Assembly: GCA_032871835.1 (NCBI GenBank)
Contig: CM065297.1
Location: 42,285,098 to 42,349,097, forward strand
Direction of reading: 5' to 3'
Length of the DNA stretch: 64,000 nucleotides
DNA from: Dipteronia dyeriana
Taxonomy: Eukaryota; Streptophyta; Magnoliopsida; Sapindales; Sapindaceae
Both the position numbers and the translations under genes were made by a program. How positions within the stretch are numbered: position 1 is the first letter of the stretch; each line of letters begins with the position of its first letter. The notes beneath the pieces were generated by a model, which did not search any database, was not told where the DNA came from, and saw nothing but the letters and a program-made list of their open reading frames with translations. Positions 57,809-64,000 of the stretch are shown here, piece by piece.

Positions 57809-57816
57809 TTTATATT
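57809..57816 (+). promoter_or_regulatory. Probable TATA box of D2 LTR
   Basis: TTTATATT, followed by a pyrimidine-rich stretch (cctcttccctctcac) typical of plant promoters near the start site. Confidence 0.45.
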
Positions 57817-58754
57817 CCTCTTCCCTCTCACATTTCATTCCAAGAAGAAATTTAAACTTGTGTGCAGAAATTTTCTCTACATTTTCTCACATTCCAAAAA
57901 CCATAACTTCTTCATTTGAACTCCGATTTGAGTGATTCAAAGTTGAGAGTGATTTTATATTCATCCTCCATCTTTTCTTTGAAGGTTTGAGTGAGTTTTA
58001 TTGCTGTTTTTGGAGTCTAAACTCACAAAAACCGGACTGCACTAAAATCAATTAAGGTATTGATTTTTTCTCTAAATTTTCTTTTAAAACTTGGTCAATT
58101 ACCTAGGGTTTTCTTATTCAAGATATATATGTGTATTTTTAGTGTTTTGATTTGAGTTTTGAACTCCTTTAAATCTAGGTTGAGTTTCAATTGAAATCTT
58201 ACATGTTGAGTTAGGTTTTGATTTTGCCTATGTTTTCACATGTTTTGGATTGTATTGTGCTAGCTTTGATTTTAGGACTATTTGATGATCTTTGATTGAT
58301 TGATTTTGTGAAAAATAGTTCCTTACATGTATTAGGCTCTCTTGGCTGAATTCTCACATTAATACATGTGCTTATGTTCTTTTGAGCTATTCATGTGTTT
58401 TGTTGAATCTATATATAGGAATATGCTTTAGAAATTTACCTTAAATCTAAATGACTTTGTCATATGATTTTAGCAGGTTTTTGGTTTATGTGATTTAAAC
58501 TTGATTTTGTGATTAAATGAACATATCTTGTGATTCAAGTTTTAGATCTATGCATGTATCTAGGTTGTAATTAATGTTGAACATATCTTACGTGATCTAG
58601 ATGATTTAAACATGCATGATTGACTAGACTACATTTGATTTGTGCATTCATGCTCATATCTAGTATTTTCCATAGGATGTGTTGATCATAGCATTCTATG
58701 TTGCGTGCTTGTTTGCGTTTTGCATTCATGATCACTTAGATGCCTTGTGAGAAG

Positions 58755-59050
58755 GAAGTCTTGACAATAGGTGTGAGACCTATGTTGTTGAGCAAGTAAG
58801 TCTTGGCAAGAGGTGTGAGACCTTGGATTTTCGAGCAAGGAAGTCTTGGCTAGAGTCGGGAGGACTCGGATAGTCGAGCAAGAAGTCTTGCCTAGGGTCG
58901 TGAGGATCCGGAAGGGTGAGCGAGGAAGTCTTGACTAGAGTCGGGATGACTCGGATAGTTGAGCATAAATTCTTGCCTTTTGTCGTGAGGATCCAGTAAG
59001 GTGAACGAGGAAGTCTTGACAAGAGGTGTGAGGCCTTAGATTATTGAGCA
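58755..59050 (+). repeat. 43-bp tandem array in D2 LTR
   Basis: Six to seven units, each starting 'gagca.g.aagtcttg'. Two unit types alternate, one with 'agtcgggaggactcggatag' and one with 'gtcgtgaggatccggaaggg'. Located about 950-1240 bp after the TATA stretch. Confidence 0.75.
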
Positions 59051-59470
59051 TGAGGGCGACATCATTATGAGTAGGATATGAGGGTAGTTTCTAGGTGAAG
59101 GGGTCACTTGAGAGATTGTACTTGTCTTATCTACTAGTGGATTTTGTTTGCCAGTTGTTGCTAACCCGTGAATGTTTCCTCTTCGTAGGTTTACCACGTT
59201 ATATCTTGTGTTAACTTTTCTCTATCCCTATCTCTCTTATATTTTTATTTGTTATTTGAATACTATGGATAGAACTCTTTATGTAAGTTGACTTCCTTTC
59301 TAAAATATAGATTGTGTATGTGTTGCAATTACTTGTTTGTATCACACTTTGCTTGTTTTATATATTGATTAAGTGTCTTTAATTGATATATTTGTTGTGA
59401 TACAAGCAATTTAAAGGGACAAACTTTTGTTTGTTTCTAAAGGAGTCGAAAAAGGTGTCTAACCTATTCA

Positions 59471-59483
59471 CCCCCCCCCCCCC
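59471..59483. repeat. 13-C run near D2 LTR end
   Basis: Inside the motif CCTATTCACC(n)CTCTTGG, about 41 bp from the LTR end. The same motif is in the A2 LTR (18 G on plus strand) and D1 LTR (6 C). Confidence 0.9.
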
Positions 59484-59524
59484 TCTTGGTTAGTCTTGAG
59501 CATTTAACCGTGTTTGTATTTTCA

Positions 59525-59538
59525 ATTGGTATCAGAGC
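59525..59538 (+). other. Primer binding site of D2
   Basis: ATTGGTATCAGAGC, directly after the LTR. Confidence 0.92.
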
Positions 59539-59607
59539 AGGACACTAGATTTTAGTTAGTGAGAGTCCATGTGATACATTCACAGTTTTTGCAAAGCTTT
59601 TAAAGTC

Positions 59608-61090
59608 ATGGGTTTACAAGATGATGTAATGGCGGAAGGAGCCTCAAATATTAGGCCATCATTACTTCGAGGCACTAACTATGGGTATTGGAAGTTAAGG
59701 ATGAAAGCCTACATCCGCTTTATTGATGAAAGGGTTTGGATGGTAGTGGAAAAAGGTTATAGTCCTCCTACGAAGGTTCAAAAGGATGGAACCATGATAC
59801 TCATTCCAAGGAGTGAATGGACAATGAATGAGTTTGAGGTTGCTAAATGGCACCATCGTGCTATGAATGCCATCTTTGGAGTAGTTGATGGGCATCAATT
59901 CTCCTACATTCAAAATCTTGAATCTGTAAAGGAAGCTTGGGATACTCTCCAAGTTACTAATAAAGGAACCTTAGCGGTGAAGAAATCAAGGCTTCAAATG
60001 TTGGCATCACAATTTGAAGATTTAAGTATGGGTGAAGAAGAAAAGTTTGAAGACTCCCAATTCTGGCTTCTTAAAATTGCTAAACAATGTCAAGCATTTG
60101 GAGTACCTATCTCAAAAGAGCGTTTAAATTGGAAAATCCTTAGGTCTCTTCCTAAGAGATTCAAATCAAAGGTGATGGCCATTGAGGAAATCAAGGATTT
60201 GGATAGTTTGAACATTGATGAGTTGCTTGGGTCTCTCCAAACTTATGAGATGTGCTTGAAGCCAAAGATTAAGAGTTAGGGAATCGCTCTCAATGCTATA
60301 GAGGAGGAGAGTGATGATGAAAATGAAGAGATGGCTCTTTTGGTTAGAAGGTTCAAGAAGTTTCTAAAGAAGAATGCCAAGCCTAAAGACAAGTCTTCTG
60401 AGGAAAAGGGAGTTAAGAGAACATCATCTCCAAGGAATGAGAAGAATAGTCAAGCCATGAACAAGAAAGATGTTCAATACTATAATTGTCATGGTTTTGG
60501 TCACTTTGCTAGTGAGTGCACCAAGAAGCCATCTAAGAAAGACAAGAAAGGCAAAGTGTTGGCGGCTACTTGGAGTGATGATAACTCTAGTAACAATGAG
60601 AGCTCTAGTAGTGAGTCTTCAAGTGATGAAGAATTAGTGAACAAGGTATCTTTGCAAACTCCTAGTGAAGCTAGTTAAACTCCAAAAGGTACAATCTCAT
60701 CTTTTATTCCAATTTGCCATTATTGCAACTTAATAGGTCATATTATGCCTAGGTGTTATAAATATATTGAAAAAAGCAAATTAGGAAATGGATCTAGAGA
60801 TAAGGAGATTAAACTTTGACTTGAACATGCTAAGGATTTAAAAGTTGAAAAACATGATAATTTTGCTAAGCTTGAAAATAAGTTTTGGAGTAGAAAGAAT
60901 ACTAATCTTGTTCAACTTGACAAAGCTTGTGTTGAAAATGTTAAGGAATAGTGTGTTAATGATATTCTTGTTAATCAAGTCATTGAAGGACTTTAGTCTA
61001 GATTTAACATTGTTGTCAAGGATGATATTGGAAATGTTTGTGTAGGTAAACCCAAGAACAAGTGGTTCAAGGGTGAGTGCTCTTGTCACT
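59608..61090 (+). pseudogene. gag: D2 gag with start of protease region
   Basis: Starts at ATG 59608 (MGLQDDVMAEGASNIRPSLL). Conserved TNYGYWKLRMKAYI and WTMNEFEVAKWHHRAMNAI mark copia gag. One frame runs to 60678 with a single stop (TAG 60277-60279). The first knuckle (60478-60520) has lost its first Cys (YYNCHGFGHFASEC). Acidic Ser-rich linker follows (SSSESSSDEE). After the TAA at 60676 the same frame continues into an intact second knuckle, CHYCNLIGHIMPRC (60715-60756), and, with more stops, to KNKWFKGECSCH at about 61050-61090. That last string sits where the protease motif [11 protein letters not shown] would be, badly decayed. Confidence 0.87.
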
Positions 61091-62782
61091 AATATAAGAA
61101 GCACATGTGAGATAGCTTTGAGGCAATATATCAATTATGTTGAGAATTCTTGCTTGCTAGCTTTGAATACTCCATGTATTGATATGAACTTGGTTATCTC
61201 ACATCATGTTTGTTATGATGGTCAACATTTATTGATTAACTTTAGAGAAGTTCTTTTGATATATGTGTTGATTGAGTTGAGAAATTATGCTTTTTATACT
61301 CTTGTTGTGAAACATCGTCAACTTGGTGTCATGAGGACATTCAAGACAAAAGTGCTCATGAAAAGGGCGGAAGTATGATATTTGGTGAATATAATGTGCA
61401 AAAAGGTATCTCTATACTCTAATGCATGTTCTCTTAGATATTCATTTTTTGACTCAATTTTTGATATACATCTTATAGCATGTCATATTAGAGAATTTTG
61501 TATAGTATACGTATGGTTCTCATTGACATTTGCTATTTTAGGATCTAATAGTGATATTGTTCACACTGATCTTAACATTGATGATTGTTTGTGTACAGTA
61601 TACTGAGTGGCATTACTTTTGAAAATATGAGCATCATATTCTTTGAAAGCTACTCATTAGAGAAGTAATGATCTTGAACAAGTCTCTACTTATTGCTTTT
61701 AGATCATGTGCTTATGAGTCATAAAACCTTGGTTTTCTAAAAATTGCACCTTGCTTCTCTTATATGTTTTGCTAGTAGGTTGAGTTTACTAATATGTAAA
61801 CTTTGGATACACCTTGAAGTTTTTGTGCTTAAGTACATTTAAAATGACATAAGGTTAGTATCCATTTTGCTTCGTCAAATACATAGAACTCAACGAGCAC
61901 CTTCATGGAAAAGGCTACACACATTGGTTGTGAAAGCTACCCAATGTTGGAAAGAGCTACACCATTGTGATGAGTGAAAGCCGTCATGAAGTGAATTTTG
62001 TTTATGTTTTTAAAAAAATGGAAAAATCAAAGAAGTGTTGAAATGGAATCATAAAAAAAATTCTTTAATTCAAAACCTATAAAGTAAAGGAGGAAGGCTT
62101 AAAAAGGAGTATAGTTGAAAAATCAAATGAGCTCGGGTTGAAAAATAGAAATGGGATGATGAGCCACAAGCACACACACGCTCATATGTTGAAATCTATT
62201 CTCTTAAAAGTAAAAATTCCGGATGATAATCGGTTTGACTTCTTATGGAAAAAGCTTAAGATGAATAGTTGTTGGAAATTGTTTGCATGTTGATTATCAA
62301 ACTACTTCTTGATATATATTTGAAGCATATCTCTCACTCACACACTTTGTTTATGAGTATGATGATATTTTAGCAATTGTTGAAGAATTATGAGAGAACT
62401 TGAAAAATCTTTGTGTATCTCTCTTAGCATATGATGCTTATTTTATTGATATTTCTTCAAATTGCTTGAATATGTGATTGTGTGAACATTTTTGTGAACT
62501 TTATGCTATCATTGATTTTAGTTATAGCATTTATCAAGGGGGAGCATTGTATGCTAGACATTGTTCTCTTTTACGATATGTTCACATGCTTTATTTTGTT
62601 ACATGTTGGCATATTTTAACTTAATGATACTTGTAAGATATTACTCACTATCTTTGTCTTGCGTGATGATTCATTCTTAAGTCATATGTCTTTGTTTTTT
62701 TATAAATTTGTGACTACTATGCTTGTTTTGTCTTTCAATCACTTTTGTTGTATGTATATAGCATCTTATAACACAAGAACAA
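61091..62782 (+). other. D2 non-coding remainder and 3' region
   Basis: 61091-61800 shows no integrase or RT motif; the small ORFs are AT-rich and unsupported. 61808-62600 matches D1 9490-10260 and is non-coding. A polypurine motif, tcaagggggagcat, lies at 62534-62547. From about 62600 to 62782 the sequence is not shared with D1 and leads into the env-position ORF. Confidence 0.65.
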
Positions 62783-63826
62783 ATGAGAAGAACTAAGGTC
62801 ACCGGAAGTGGAAATCAATTGAATCCCGTTGTGAAAGCCAAGTCTACCTCAAAAGGATCCAAAGCTTCAAGGACAAAAGATTTAGGGATCTTTGGAACTA
62901 AGAAGATATTTCAAGAGAGAGGCATTGACTTAGGTAAGTGTAAAGATTCTTATATTCTTAAGTGCATTAAGGATAGAAATTGGGAATCTTGGGTGATCAT
63001 GTTAGGAATTGTGAATGATACTCTTGTTAAAGAGTTTTATCTTGAATATAGAGAGAAGTGCCACCTTATTGGATGCTTTGATATAGATTAGGGGTGTTGT
63101 GCTTAGAGTTAACCCGGAAAACATTAACAAGTTTGTTAGGCTATCTAATGATATAGATTCGAGTTTTCTAGATGTAGATGTCATTGAGAATCTTAATATC
63201 ATGGGTAGAACTCTTTGTGACAATATTTCTTTTGAGTGGAAAGGTAGAGCATATATTAGTCAACATGAGTTAACTAAGGCTAGTGCATTTTGGCATCTAA
63301 TCATTTGCACTAACATTATTGGATCTTCGAATTCAACAGAGTTGAATAAAGAAAAGAAAAGATCAAAATAGTGTATGCGTTGGTGACTAATCAACCTATA
63401 AACGTTGGGGATCTACTTATGCATTATATTGATAGTGCGGCTTTCTCTACTAGAGGTGATAAAAAGCTTTCATTATTGGGGTTTATAACTTCAATGTGTT
63501 TAGCTCGTGGGTTAGTACAACCCTTGGAAACGTATTGTGATAAACGTGTGTCATACATGTCATGTAAGGATAAGGGTAAGACATGTGTTACTTTTGGACT
63601 ATTTAGTAGTTCTCAAGTTGATTGTCAAGAGATTAGCACAAACATTCTTCCGGATTGGGCTTTACAATTGAAGAAGAAGGTTGATGAACTTAGTGCTATA
63701 GTTGTTAAACAAGATACTAGAATGAAAGAGTTAGAGGAGTGTATTGCTTCAAGTTCAAGAGCACCTCTCAAGCATTATGTTAGATCAACTACTCGCACAT
63801 CTTTCTTTGGTGGAACAAGTAGCTAG
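62783..63826 (+). pseudogene. Env-position ORF resembling putative plant transposon protein domain
   Basis: ATG at 62783 (MRRTKVTGSGNQL), Lys/Ser-rich N-terminus, stop TAG at 63824. The frame changes near 63088-63098 and again at about 63368, so three segments make one protein of about 345 codons: IFGTKKIFQERGIDL; NINKFVRLSNDIDSSF; LTKASAFWHLIICTNIIGSS; KIVYALVTNQPINVG; LLGFITSMCLARGL; and a C-terminal heptad-like stretch, LKKKVDELSAIVVKQ. The pattern W..I..N......K..IVYAL.....INVG......LGFIT..C...G matches, from memory, plant proteins annotated as 'putative plant transposon protein domain'. No signal peptide or clear membrane segment is seen. It is followed by a polypurine motif. It could be a captured gene or an env-position gene of Sireviruses; function unknown. 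Confidence 0.65.
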
Positions 63827-63875
63827 TATTTGAGTCTTGTGGTATATTTCTTACCTTTTGGCATCATTTCATGTC

Positions 63876-63891
63876 AAAAAGGGGGAGAAAG
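63876..63891 (+). other. Polypurine motif after env-position ORF
   Basis: AAAAAGGGGGAGAAAG, the counterpart of 10363-10378 in D1. The sequence after it (63892-64000) is AT-rich with no feature that I recognise. Confidence 0.75.
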
Positions 63892-64000
63892 AGATGCTAG
63901 TTACTTAGTTTCTTTTTATGTTGTTTTTGTGAACTTTTGAACTTTCAATGGCATGTAATAATTAGTCTTATAATTAGTCTTAAGATTTGGTTAAGAATTC

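Larger units (their letters stand above)
56893..59524 (+). repeat. 5' LTR of D2 (2632 bp)
   Basis: The start GGTTAGGTTTTAG corresponds to TGTTAGG of D1 with the first base mutated. The end is TTTTCA before the primer site. Carries the hairpins (57684-57753), a TATA-like tttatatt (57809-57816), the 43-bp array (58755-59050) and a 13-C run (59471-59483). Confidence 0.9.
56893..64000 (+). mobile_element. D2: Sirevirus-like element lacking pol, right end outside window
   Basis: 5' LTR (56893-59524), primer site, gag (59608 on), a decayed protease-like stretch, no integrase or RT, then 3' non-coding DNA shared with D1, an env-position ORF (62783-63826) and a polypurine motif (63876-63891). The 3' LTR is not reached. 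Confidence 0.87.

Noticed and set aside
60845..61606. Four ORFs of 66-101 codons between D2 gag and the 3' region
   Set aside because: AT-rich frames without motifs; the true reading frame here is gag/protease with many stops, and the rest shows no homology that I can read.

Overview
This is plant nuclear DNA, almost certainly from a flowering plant and probably a eudicot. It is AT-rich and consists almost entirely of LTR retrotransposons in several states of decay. I found no host gene, rRNA gene, tRNA gene or CRISPR array. Every recognisable protein segment is gag, protease, integrase, reverse transcriptase or RNase H of Ty1/copia or Ty3/gypsy elements, plus one unusual ORF near the right end. 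The letter names used here are working labels, not published family names.

Layout. (1) 1-9113: A1, a minus-strand Sirevirus-like copia element with a nearly continuous pol frame and a frame-broken gag. (2) 9107-12986: D1, the 3' end of a second Sirevirus-like family with a 2.2-kb LTR, followed 18 bp later by an inverted D LTR (13005-15149), which together form a near-palindrome. (3) 15150-18866: a C-family LTR piece and a heavily decayed minus-strand copia element (E). (4) 18867-19320: a C LTR tip fused to a D gag fragment. (5) 19321-25622: A2, a relative of A1 that keeps gag but has lost all of pol. (6) 25623-48474: a nested stack. C0 (minus) is interrupted in its 5' LTR by C1 (plus, exact 5-bp target duplication 'tacca'), and C1 is interrupted in its 3' LTR by C2 (plus, 9.1 kb). 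The 5' LTR of C1 also carries a 2.3-kb patch copied from the C0-LTR/gypsy junction. (7) 48475-about 53070: G, the Athila/Tat-like gypsy element into which C0 inserted. (8) 53071-56892: unassigned AT-rich DNA, a 2.4-kb C LTR and an older C LTR piece. (9) 56893-64000: D2, a D element running off the window, with gag, no pol, and an env-position ORF resembling the putative plant transposon protein domain family.

How the parts relate. None of the elements can be autonomous as they stand. C1 and C2 share an integrase Asp-to-Asn change at the second catalytic position and share loss of the protease active site, so their common source was probably already defective and moved with enzymes supplied in trans. 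A2 and D2 are gag-bearing, pol-less forms. In families A and D, and apparently in C, the LTRs carry short repeats or hairpins just upstream of the likely TATA box. In A1 versus A2 this module has been exchanged while the rest of the LTR is shared.
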